Of a stretch of 64,000 nucleotides of DNA, positions 17,325 to 24,510 are shown in pieces; within the stretch, counting starts at the first letter, position 1; the number at the start of each line of letters is the position of its first letter. Below the pieces are notes generated by a model. That model had not been told where the DNA came from, made no database searches, and saw only the letters and a program-made list of their open reading frames with translations. A program made the position numbers and the translations under genes. This DNA is from Actinomadura macrotermitis (GTDB lineage Bacteria; Actinomycetota; Actinomycetes; Streptosporangiales; Streptosporangiaceae): contig NZ_WEGH01000005.1 of the NCBI RefSeq assembly GCF_009604375.1, forward strand, positions 558,001 through 622,000. The letters are read 5' to 3'.

Positions 17325-18301
17325 CGCCTCCCGCGCATCGCCATGCGCATCCAGTCGTTCGAGGACCCCTCGGCGTCGCGGATGGTGCTGCCGGTGTACT
17401 TCATGAACACGTCGTCGAGCGAGGGGCGCGACACGCTGACCGAGCGGATCGGCACGCCGAGCTCGCCGAACAGCCGGGGCACGAACGCCTCCCCCGCCGG
17501 CACGGCGAAGGTGACCGCGCCCTCGGCGACGGCGGCGTCCAGCCCGAAGTGCTCCTTCAGCGCGGCGATCGCGGCGTCGTCGTCGGCGGTGCGGATCTGC
17601 ACCCGGTCCTTGCCGACGCCGGCCTTCAGCTCCTCGGGGGTGTCCAGCGCCACGATGCCGCCCGAGTCCATGATGGCGATCCGGTCGCAGAACTCCGCTT
17701 CGTCCATGTAGTGGGTCGTCATGAAGATGGTGATCTCCTCGGTGTGCCGCAGCCGCCGGATGTACTCCCAGATCGAGGACCGGGTCTGGGGGTCCAGGCC
17801 GACGGTCGGCTCGTCCAGGAACAGCACCCGCGGCGAGTGCAGCAGCCCGCGCGCGATCTCCAGCCGGCGCTTCATGCCGCCCGAGTAGGCCGACACCAGG
17901 TCGCCGCGCCGGTCCCACAGGCCGACCATCTCCAGCACCTGGCGCATCCGGCCCGCCGCCGCCGCGCGCGGCACCCCGTACAGCTCGGCGTGGAAGCGCA
18001 GGTTCTGCTCCCCCGTCAGATAGCCGTCCAGCGTGGGGTCCTGGAAGACCAGGCCGATGTTGCGGCGCACGTCGTCGCGCTCGGTGACCACGTCGTGCCC
18101 GGCGACGCGCGCGGTGCCGGCGGTCGGCCGCAGCAGCGTGCACAGCATGTTGATCGTGGTGGACTTGCCCGCGCCGTTGGGCCCGAGGAACCCGAAGATC
18201 TCACCGGGCGCGACGCTGAACCCGATCCCGCGCACCGCCTCCACGTCACCGAACCGCTTGACCAGCCCGTCGACGGCGACGGCCGGTTCCCCCTGCGGCA
18301 T
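17321..18301 (-). CDS. ABC exporter ATPase (DrrA-like)
   Basis: This is the 326-residue ATP-binding subunit. Walker A GPNGAGKSTT, Q-loop LVFQDPTLDGYLT, signature SGGMKRRLEIARGLL, Walker B RVLFLDEPTVGLD and the H-loop MTTHYMDEAE are all intact. The C-terminal extension after about residue 230 (LKAGVGKDRVQIR...) is the DrrA-type regulatory domain. The ATG at 18301 is chosen for the GAGGAGG ribosome site five bases upstream. Together with the permease it forms one exporter; no resistance or biosynthetic gene nearby indicates what it transports. Confidence 0.92.
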   Translation of the reverse strand: MPQGEPAVAVDGLVKRFGDVEAVRGIGFSVAPGEIFGFLGPNGAGKSTTINMLCTLLRPTAGTARVAGHDVVTERDDVRRNIGLVFQDPTLDGYLTGEQNLRFHAELYGVPRAAAAGRMRQVLEMVGLWDRRGDLVSAYSGGMKRRLEIARGLLHSPRVLFLDEPTVGLDPQTRSSIWEYIRRLRHTEEITIFMTTHYMDEAEFCDRIAIMDSGGIVALDTPEELKAGVGKDRVQIRTADDDAAIAALKEHFGLDAAVAEGAVTFAVPAGEAFVPRLFGELGVPIRSVSVSRPSLDDVFMKYTGSTIRDAEGSSNDWMRMAMRGRR

Positions 18302-18397
18302 GAGGCCTCCTCGCCGGGCCGCGCCCGGCACGGCCACCCCTAGAACAAGCCTCTCATATACCACCAAGCACGGCAGGCCGCCGCCGGGGACGCGGCC

Positions 18398-19123
18398 TCA
18401 GGCCACCGGCACCACCGGCGCCATCCGCAGCCGCGCCTGGTCGTAGCGGCGCAGCACCAGCCGCGCCAGCGCGTCGTGCGCGCCGAGCGGCCGCGTCACA
18501 TGATCGGCGCCCGCCCCCTCCAGCCGGTCCTGGAAGTGCCCGGGCGCCAGCAGGTACGACGCGACCACCACCCGCGCCGCCCCCGCCGCCCGCCGCTCCG
18601 CCACCACCTCGGCCAGCGGCGGACCGCCCGCCGCGACGAACCCGAACGGCACCGGCCGCCGCAGCCGCCGCGACAGCAGCCGCGCCGCCACCCGCACGTC
18701 GGCCAGGCCCGCCGGATCCGACGAGCCCGCCGCGCCGAGCACCACCGCGTCACCGCGGCCGAGCGCGGGGATCTCGGCCAGCCGGTCGGCCAGCGCCTCG
18801 GCCAGCAGCGCGTGCGGCCCGAGCGGCCGGCCCGCCGCCGCGTCCGGCCGCAGCCGCTCCACCCGCCCCGGAATGTCGATCAGCGCGTGGTAACCGCGCG
18901 CCAGCAGCAGCGGCACGCTCACCAGCGGCCCGTCCACCGCCCGCACCGCCTCCTCCAGCGACGGCTCGGCCAGCTCGGCGTAGGCCTCGGCCACCGTGAC
19001 CCACGGACGCAGCGCCCGCACCCGCCGCAGCAGCTCGCGCGTGCTCGCCGCCGCCCGCGGGTCCCGGGAGCCGTGCGCGACCGCCACCAGCGCCGGCGCC
19101 TGCCCCGCCCCCCGCTCAGCCAC
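18398..19123 (-). CDS. CbiX-type sirohydrochlorin chelatase
   Basis: This 241-residue protein is made of two CbiX repeats. The first starts LVAVAHGSRDPRAAAST, with the metal-site His, and contains VSVPLLLARGYHALIDIPG with the second His; the second half repeats the fold with VVASYLLAPGHFQDRL. It inserts Fe2+ (or Co2+) into sirohydrochlorin to make siroheme. It is the last gene of the nirB-nirD-hemD-like-cbiX operon and overlaps the previous gene by 8 bases. Since nitrite reductase needs siroheme, ferrochelatase is the likely role, although CbiX proteins also serve cobalamin synthesis. Confidence 0.87.
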   Translation of the reverse strand: MAERGAGQAPALVAVAHGSRDPRAAASTRELLRRVRALRPWVTVAEAYAELAEPSLEEAVRAVDGPLVSVPLLLARGYHALIDIPGRVERLRPDAAAGRPLGPHALLAEALADRLAEIPALGRGDAVVLGAAGSSDPAGLADVRVAARLLSRRLRRPVPFGFVAAGGPPLAEVVAERRAAGAARVVVASYLLAPGHFQDRLEGAGADHVTRPLGAHDALARLVLRRYDQARLRMAPVVPVA

Positions 19124-20312
19124 CGGACTCCACCCTCACCGTCTCCACCAGCCGGGGGTCGCAGGCCAGCCGGTACCCCCGCTTCACCACCGTCTCCACG
19201 ATCCCGGTACGGCCGAGACCCCGGCGCAGCCGCGCCACCGCCATCTCCACCGCGTGCTCGTCGGCCTGCGGCCGCGCCTCGCGCGACCACGCCGTCGTGC
19301 CGCCGGCCGCCATCAGCCGGCTCGGCAGCACCCCGCACAGCTCGGCCCGCGACACCACGTGCCCCGGCCGCCGCGCCAGCGCCCGCAAGATCGCCATCGG
19401 CGCCGGCGCGATCGGCCGCAGCTGCCCGTCCAGCACCACCGCGTGCCCGCGCAGCTCCAGCTCGGTGCCGCGCACCTCCAGCCGCCGCGACCGCCGCCGC
19501 GGCAGGTTCTCCGCCAGCGCCCGCACCAGCGCGCCGATCCGGGCCCGCTCGGGCTGCACCGTCGGCACCGACCGCTCGGTCAGCGCCTGCGCCGTCACCG
19601 GCCCGACGCACGCCGCCACCACATGCGTGCGCAGCGCCTCCAGCAGCAGCTCCTCCAGCCCGTCCTCGGCCGCGACCGCCAGCGTCGAGGCCACCGCCGG
19701 GGCACTGGTGAAGGTGACCGCGTCCAGCGTCCCGGCCACCGCCTGCCCCACCAGCCGCCGCAGCGGCGTGGAGTCCTCGGTGCGCGACCACCGGTACACC
19801 GGCACCTCCACCACCTCGGCGCCCGCGTCGCGCAGCGCCCCGGTGAACTCCGGCAGCTGCTCGCCGTACAGCTGCACCGCGATCCGCGTCCCGGCCAGGT
19901 CCTTGGACAGCAGGTGCTTCAGCACCTCCGCGCAGCTCTCGGCGGCCGGCGACCACGCCTCGGTCAGCCCGGCCGAACGGATCGCGCCGCGCGCCTTCGG
20001 ACCGCGCGCCAGGATGTCCACCGACCCCAGGCGCGCGATCAGCTCGTCGCGCAGACCCCACCCGTCGGCCGCCTCCAGCCACGCCCGGAACCCGATCCCG
20101 GTGGTGACCACCGCGTGGTCCAGCGGCCGCGCCACGCACTCCTTGGTCGCCTGCAGCAGCTCCACGTCGTCGGCCAGCGGGATCAGCCGGATCGCCGGCG
20201 CGTGCACCACCCGCGCGCCGCGCCGCTCCAGCAGCGTGGCCAGCTCCTCGTGCCGGCGGGCGGCGGTCACCCCGACCGCGAACCCGGCGAGCGGCTCATC
20301 GCCGGTGCTCAT
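19116..20312 (-). CDS. Uroporphyrinogen-III synthase-like protein fused to a winged-helix DNA-binding domain
   Basis: The protein has 398 residues. Residues 1-270 have the two-lobed HemD fold (AGFAVGVTAARRHEELATLLERRGARVVHAPAI; DAVTFTSAPAVASTL; VVAACVGPVTAQAL). Residues 290-385 form an OmpR-type winged helix (LRPIAPAPMAILRALARRPGHVVSRAELCGVLP...DEHAVEMAVARLRRGLG...VVKRGYRLA). This HemD-wHTH fusion is known beside nirBD in actinobacteria. It may make uroporphyrinogen III for siroheme, act as a regulator of the operon, or both. It overlaps nirD by 17 bases and cbiX by 8. Confidence 0.85.
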   Translation of the reverse strand: MSTGDEPLAGFAVGVTAARRHEELATLLERRGARVVHAPAIRLIPLADDVELLQATKECVARPLDHAVVTTGIGFRAWLEAADGWGLRDELIARLGSVDILARGPKARGAIRSAGLTEAWSPAAESCAEVLKHLLSKDLAGTRIAVQLYGEQLPEFTGALRDAGAEVVEVPVYRWSRTEDSTPLRRLVGQAVAGTLDAVTFTSAPAVASTLAVAAEDGLEELLLEALRTHVVAACVGPVTAQALTERSVPTVQPERARIGALVRALAENLPRRRSRRLEVRGTELELRGHAVVLDGQLRPIAPAPMAILRALARRPGHVVSRAELCGVLPSRLMAAGGTTAWSREARPQADEHAVEMAVARLRRGLGRTGIVETVVKRGYRLACDPRLVETVRVESGG

Positions 20313-20694
20313 CGGAGACAGCCACCTCCACCCGGTCGCCCGGCGCGCGGCGGACCGCGAACACCGGCAGCGCGACCCGCGGGTCGTCCAGGCACGCCCC
20401 GGTGCGCAGGTCGAACACCTGCTTGAACATCGGCGAGGCCACCGTCGGCGCCCCGCCCCGGGTGCCCAGGATCCCGCGTGAGATCACCTGCGCGCCGCTG
20501 AAGGGGTCCAGGTTCGCCAGTGCGTGCAGCCCGCCCTCGTGGGTGAGGAAGATCGCCACCTGCACGCCGTCCACCAGCGCGGCCACCCCGCGCTCGGGCA
20601 TCAGGTCGGCCAGGGCGCACACGTCGTGCCAGCGGGCATCGGCGGCCCGTCCCGGCGCGGCGGCGCGGGTCGTCAGGTCAGGGGTGATGGTCAT
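20296..20694 (-). CDS. nirD: Nitrite reductase (NADH) small subunit NirD
   Basis: This 132-residue Rieske-fold subunit assembles with NirB. The core HDVCALADLMPERGVAALVDGVQVAIFLTHEGGLHALANLDPFSGAQVISRGILG and SPMFKQVFDLRTGACLDDP is typical of NirD. The two Cys-His pairs of true Rieske proteins are absent, as is normal for NirD, so it is not expected to carry an iron-sulfur cluster. The start overlaps the nirB stop (ATGA). Confidence 0.93.
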   Translation of the reverse strand: MTITPDLTTRAAAPGRAADARWHDVCALADLMPERGVAALVDGVQVAIFLTHEGGLHALANLDPFSGAQVISRGILGTRGGAPTVASPMFKQVFDLRTGACLDDPRVALPVFAVRRAPGDRVEVAVSDEHRR

Positions 20695-23243
20695 CGGACG
20701 GCAACCTCCAGGCGGGAGCCGGCCACCAGGACCGGCTTGATCTGGTCGCGTTCGGACGCGAACACGATGCTCGGGTCCGGGGTGTCGGGAGCGTTGACGA
20801 AGGACACGAACCGCCCGAGCTTGGCCGGGTCCTCCAGGGTGTCGCGCCACTCGTCGGAGTAGGCGCCCACGTGCCGGTCCATGGCGGCGTCCAGCTCGGC
20901 GCAGATGCCCAGGCTGTCCTCCACGATCACCTCGCGGAGGTAGTCCAGGCCGCCCTCCAGCGCCTCCAGCCAGCTCGCGGTGCGCTGCAGCCGGTCGGCG
21001 GTGCGGATGTAGAACATCAGGAACCGGTCGATGTAGCGGACGAGCGTCGCGTCGTCCAGGTCGGAGGCGAACAGGTCGGCGTGCCGGGGCCGCATCCCGC
21101 CGTTGCCGGCGATGTACAGGTTCCAGCCCTGCTCGGTCGCGATGACGCCGAAGTCCTTGCTCTGCGCCTCGGCGCACTCGCGCGCGCACCCCGACACCGC
21201 CGACTTCAGCTTGTGCGGCGCGCGCAGCCCCCGGTACCGCAGCTCCAGCAGGATCGCCATCGCCACCGAGTCCTGCACCCCGAACCGGCACCAGGTCGAC
21301 CCCACGCACGACTTCACCGTGCGCAGCGACTTGCCGTAGGCGTGCCCGGACTCGAACCCGGCGTCCACCAGCCGCTTCCAGATCCGCGGCAGCTGCTCCA
21401 CCCGGGCCCCGAACAGGTCGATGCGCTGCCCGCCGGTGATCTTGGTGTAGAGCCCGAAGTCCCGGGCCACCTCGCCGATCACGATCAGCTTGTCCGGCGT
21501 GATCTCCCCGCCGGGGATCCGCGGCACCACCGAGTAGGTGCCGTTCTTCTGCAGGTTCGCCAGGAAGTGGTCGTTGGTGTCCTGCAGCGCCGCCTGCTCG
21601 CCCTCCAGGATGTGCCCGTTGCCGAGGCTGGCCAGGATCGAGGCCACCACCGGCTTGCAGATGTCGCAGCCCCGTCCCTGGCCGTGCTCGGCGATCAGCT
21701 GCGTGAACGTGGTGATCCCGCGCACCCGCACGATGTCGAACAGCTCGGCGCGGCTGTGCTCGAAGTGCTCGCACAGGGCCTTGCTCACCTCGATGCCGGC
21801 CGCCGTCAGCTCGGCGTCCAGCAGCTTCTTCACCAGCGGGACGCAGCTGCCGCACGTGCTGCCCGCCCGGGTGCAGGACTTGACCTCGCCCATGTCGGTC
21901 AGGCCGTCGTCGCGGATCGCGCACCGGATCGTCTCGGCGCTGACGTTGTTGCACGAGCAGATCACCGTCGAGCCCGGCAGGTCGCCGCCCGCCGCCTCGG
22001 TCCCGCCGAACAGCACCTGCTCGGGGCTGCCCGGCAGCTCGGCGCCGATGTAGGCGCGCAGCGTCGGGTAGGCCGCGGCGTCGCCGACCAGCACCCCGCC
22101 GATCAGCGTCCGGGCGTCGTCGCTGACGATCAGCCGCTTGTACACCCCCGCCAGCGGGTCGGTGTAGGTGACGTCCAGCGCGCCCTGCTCGGGGCCGGCG
22201 AACGGGTCGCCGAAGCTGGCCACGTCCACGCCCATCAGCTTCAGCTTCGTCGACAGGTCCGCGCCCTCGAACCGGGCCGGGCTGTCGGTCCCGGCGGCCT
22301 GCGCCAGCAGCTGCCCCGCGACCACCTCGGCCATGCTGAAACACGGCGCGACCAGGCCGTACACCTGGCCGCCCACCAGCGCGCACTCCCCCACCGCGTA
22401 GATCGCGGGGTCGGCGGTGCGGCAGTGCTCGTCCACCACGATGCCGCCGCGCTCGCCGACCGGCAGGCCGCAGCCGCGGGCCAGCTCGTCGCGCGGCCGC
22501 ACGCCGGCCGAGAAGACGACCACCCCGGCCTCGATCGCCGAGCCGTCCGACAGGGCGACCCGCGCGACCGCGCCGTCCTCCCCCGCCTCCAGGCCCGCCA
22601 TCGGGGTGCCCGCGTGCACGTGCATGTCCAGCGCCTCGATGTGGCGGCGCAGCATCGCGCCGCCGCCCTCGTCGAGCTGGCGCGGCATCAGCCACGGCGC
22701 CACCTCCACGACGTGGGTCTCGACGCCGAGGCCCTGCAGCGCGCGGGCGGCCTCCAGGCCGAGCAGGCCGCCGCCGACGACCACGCCACCGGTCCCCGGC
22801 CTTGACGAAGTAAGGTCGGCGCAGTGCGCGCGGAGCGCGTCCAGGTCGTCGATGGTGCGGTAGACGAACACGCCCGGCAGGTCCTTGCCCGGCACCGGCG
22901 GCACGAACGGCGCCGACCCGGTCGCCAGCACCAGCGCGTCGTAGCCGACCTCCCGGCCCGACGCGGTGCGCACCACCCGCGCCTCCCGGTCGACCGCCAC
23001 CGCGGCGTCGCCGGTCACCATCTCCACGCCGTCGTCGTGCGCCGGGTAGGCCAGGTCGGCGTCCTCGGTGAGGTAGGAGGTCAGCGCCACCCGGTCGTAG
23101 GCGGTGCGGTCCTCCTCGCCGATCACGGTGACCCGCCACGCGCCGGCGCCCTCGCCGTCGCGCAGCGCCTCCACCAGCCGGTGGCCGGTGGGGCCGTGCC
23201 CGACGACCACCACGCTCTTCGTTGCGTCCCCTCCAACGTTCAT
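20691..23243 (-). CDS. nirB: Assimilatory nitrite reductase (NADH) large subunit NirB
   Basis: This 850-residue cytosolic enzyme reduces nitrite to ammonium with NAD(P)H. Order of domains: an FAD/NAD-binding reductase (residues 8-310; GHGPTGHRLVEAL, VVVGGGLLGLEAARAL), a BFD-like [2Fe-2S] domain near 425-475 (CSCNN...CTRAGSTCGSC), the ferredoxin-like half domains, and the siroheme/[4Fe-4S] site CVGSTWCRFG...CARECAEA. All cluster cysteines are present. The segment HCADLTSSRPGTGG before the second dinucleotide fold is encoded across copy 3 of the 17-bp palindrome and may be a small insertion. A GlnR-like array lies upstream. The operon continues with nirD, hemD-like and cbiX. Confidence 0.95.
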   Translation of the reverse strand: MNVGGDATKSVVVVGHGPTGHRLVEALRDGEGAGAWRVTVIGEEDRTAYDRVALTSYLTEDADLAYPAHDDGVEMVTGDAAVAVDREARVVRTASGREVGYDALVLATGSAPFVPPVPGKDLPGVFVYRTIDDLDALRAHCADLTSSRPGTGGVVVGGGLLGLEAARALQGLGVETHVVEVAPWLMPRQLDEGGGAMLRRHIEALDMHVHAGTPMAGLEAGEDGAVARVALSDGSAIEAGVVVFSAGVRPRDELARGCGLPVGERGGIVVDEHCRTADPAIYAVGECALVGGQVYGLVAPCFSMAEVVAGQLLAQAAGTDSPARFEGADLSTKLKLMGVDVASFGDPFAGPEQGALDVTYTDPLAGVYKRLIVSDDARTLIGGVLVGDAAAYPTLRAYIGAELPGSPEQVLFGGTEAAGGDLPGSTVICSCNNVSAETIRCAIRDDGLTDMGEVKSCTRAGSTCGSCVPLVKKLLDAELTAAGIEVSKALCEHFEHSRAELFDIVRVRGITTFTQLIAEHGQGRGCDICKPVVASILASLGNGHILEGEQAALQDTNDHFLANLQKNGTYSVVPRIPGGEITPDKLIVIGEVARDFGLYTKITGGQRIDLFGARVEQLPRIWKRLVDAGFESGHAYGKSLRTVKSCVGSTWCRFGVQDSVAMAILLELRYRGLRAPHKLKSAVSGCARECAEAQSKDFGVIATEQGWNLYIAGNGGMRPRHADLFASDLDDATLVRYIDRFLMFYIRTADRLQRTASWLEALEGGLDYLREVIVEDSLGICAELDAAMDRHVGAYSDEWRDTLEDPAKLGRFVSFVNAPDTPDPSIVFASERDQIKPVLVAGSRLEVAVR
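22800..22816. repeat. 17-bp near-palindrome (copy 3) inside nirB
   Basis: CCTTGAC-GAA-GTAAGGT lies within the nirB reading frame at a surface-loop position just before the second dinucleotide fold. The frame stays open. It may be an intragenic operator, or a remnant of the same sequence element seen at 3291, 14672 and 27434. Confidence 0.35.
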
Positions 23244-23266
23244 GGGGTGAATCCTGCGAAGAGGCG

Positions 23267-23315
23267 GTTTCGGCGTTGCGTCCCGTCTGTCACCGGCGTG
23301 TTAAAAGCAGCTCAC
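23267..23315 (-). promoter_or_regulatory. Candidate GlnR-type binding array upstream of nirB
   Basis: Read towards nirB, the half sites are GTGAG, TTAAC, GTGAC, GACGC and GAAAC, each separated by exactly six bases. GlnR boxes in actinobacteria are GTNAC-N6-GAAAC repeats, and nirB is a known GlnR target in Streptomyces. The match is imperfect, but the regular 11-base period and position 24 bases from the start support it. Confidence 0.4.
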
Positions 23316-23431
23316 CGCGACACCGTTTCGTGGTCGCCTCGCAACCGGACCGCCATGAATTTCGGGTGTTCTTTCCGGAAAGGCAATTCCCGCCACGCTC
23401 TTCTCGCGCCGCGGGTAGCGCTCCGCGCCTT

Positions 23432-23451
23432 CTTGACGATCACGTGTCAAG
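23432..23451. promoter_or_regulatory. Inverted repeat, possible operator
   Basis: Perfect arms CTTGAC and GTCAAG around an 8-base spacer (GATCACGT) in the nirB/Nudix intergenic region, 149 bases before the Nudix start. The regulator is unknown. Confidence 0.4.
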
Positions 23452-23599
23452 CGTTGTGGGGCGGCGTCAAGGGCCATTCGGCACCGCCGGATCGGTTGCC
23501 GAACGGATCGGCGGCGCCGCGGCGACCTCCGGCGGGAAAGCGGCCACGAACCGCGCCGGCACCGGGTGAGGGCCCGGCCGGCACGCCTAATCTCGGTAC

Positions 23600-24079
23600 A
23601 TGCCCGACCTTGCCTATTACGCTTCGCTGCCCCGTACGCGCGGTGCCGCGGCGGCCCTGCTCCTGGACGACCTCGGCCGCGTGCTGCTGGTCAAGCCCAC
23701 CTACAAGCAGGGCTGGTTCCTGCCCGGCGGGGTCATCGAGGCGGGCGAGTCCCCCCTCACCGCGTGCGTGCGCGAGTGCCAGGAGGAGCTCGGCCTGACG
23801 CCCCGGCTCACCGGGCTGGTCTGCGTGGACTGGGCGCCGCCGCGCGACGGGGTGGACGCCGTCAACGTGTTCGTGTTCGGCGGCTCGATCACCGCCGCCG
23901 AGATCGCCGCGGTCCGGCTGCCGCCCGAGGAGCTGTCCGACCACGTCATGGCCGCCCCCGAGAAGGTCCCCGAGCTCGCGCCCGCGCACATCGCGCGGCG
24001 GATGGGGCCGAGCCTGCGCGGGCTCGCCGAAGGCCGCGCGCTCTACCTGGAGGACGGCCGGGAGACCCCGTTCGGCTGA
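23600..24079 (+). CDS. Nudix hydrolase
   Basis: This 159-residue pyrophosphohydrolase has the full Nudix box GGVIEAGESPLTACVRECQEELG (G-x5-E-x7-REVQEELG pattern) in residues 49-71. The preceding strand RVLLVKPTYKQGWFLPGG is typical. The substrate cannot be inferred; candidates are nucleoside diphosphate derivatives. The start has no ribosome site and a -10-like TAATCT ends seven bases upstream, suggesting a leaderless mRNA. Confidence 0.85.
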   Translation: MPDLAYYASLPRTRGAAAALLLDDLGRVLLVKPTYKQGWFLPGGVIEAGESPLTACVRECQEELGLTPRLTGLVCVDWAPPRDGVDAVNVFVFGGSITAAEIAAVRLPPEELSDHVMAAPEKVPELAPAHIARRMGPSLRGLAEGRALYLEDGRETPFG

Positions 24080-24105
24080 ACGGGGCCCCGCCGCACCGGA
24101 CCGTC

Positions 24106-24354
24106 CTACACCGGCACGCTGTCGCGGGCCTCCCGGCCGCGCCGCGGATCGCCCGTGCGCGCGCAGTGCGCCGAGCAGTACCAGTGCCGGTCCACCTCGA
24201 CGCCGTGGCCGACGATCCGGCACTCGCAGTGCTCGCAGATCGGCGCCATCCGGGTGATCGCGCACTCGAACGAGTCGAAGGTGTGCACCGCCCCCTGCGC
24301 GTGCACCTCGAACGAGAGCGCGTAGTCGTTGCCGCAGACCTCACAGGTCGCCAT
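24106..24354 (-). CDS. Small cysteine-rich zinc-binding protein
   Basis: This 82-residue protein has paired cysteines: CEVC at 4-7, Cys30, CEHCEC at 39-44 and CSAHC at 59-63, with nearby histidines. The pattern suggests two small zinc-binding sites of the treble-clef or TRASH/YHS kind (FEC....HCARTGDP). GGAGGGG precedes the ATG at 24354. No enzyme motif is present; it may be a metal or stress-related adaptor. It is a recurrent small hypothetical in actinobacteria, but I cannot give it a firm family. Confidence 0.7.
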   Translation of the reverse strand: MATCEVCGNDYALSFEVHAQGAVHTFDSFECAITRMAPICEHCECRIVGHGVEVDRHWYCSAHCARTGDPRRGREARDSVPV

Positions 24355-24447
24355 GGTCGTGTCTTCCCCTCCCCCGCCGCGTCGCGCTCACGATCTACCC
24401 GCGCCGGGCGCCGCTCACTCGGCGGCGCGGGTACCCGGGACGGGAAA

Positions 24448-24487
24448 CGGCTCCGCGCGACCCTTGGGCAAGGGCCGCGCGGAGCCG
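24448..24487. terminator. Hairpin terminator after narK
   Basis: 12-bp arms CGGCTCCGCGCG and CGCGCGGAGCCG with a 16-base loop, 24 bases beyond the narK stop (minus strand). The symmetric stem could also stop transcription from the opposite side. Confidence 0.65.
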
Positions 24488-24510
24488 CGGGCGCGCAGAG
24501 CGGGCAGGGA

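Larger units (their letters stand above)
23244..23599. other. Gene-free regulatory stretch between nirB and a Nudix gene
   Basis: 356 bases between divergent genes. The part next to nirB carries a series of 5-base half sites spaced by six bases (GlnR-like, listed separately). The middle is the least GC-rich DNA for several kb. A separate inverted repeat lies at 23432-23451. Next to the Nudix gene a TAATCT box ends seven bases before the ATG at 23600, so that mRNA is probably leaderless. Confidence 0.5.

Noticed and set aside
20296..20694. NirD as a true Rieske iron-sulfur protein
   Set aside because: The two Cys-x-His pairs are missing, as is usual for NirD, so no cluster is assigned.
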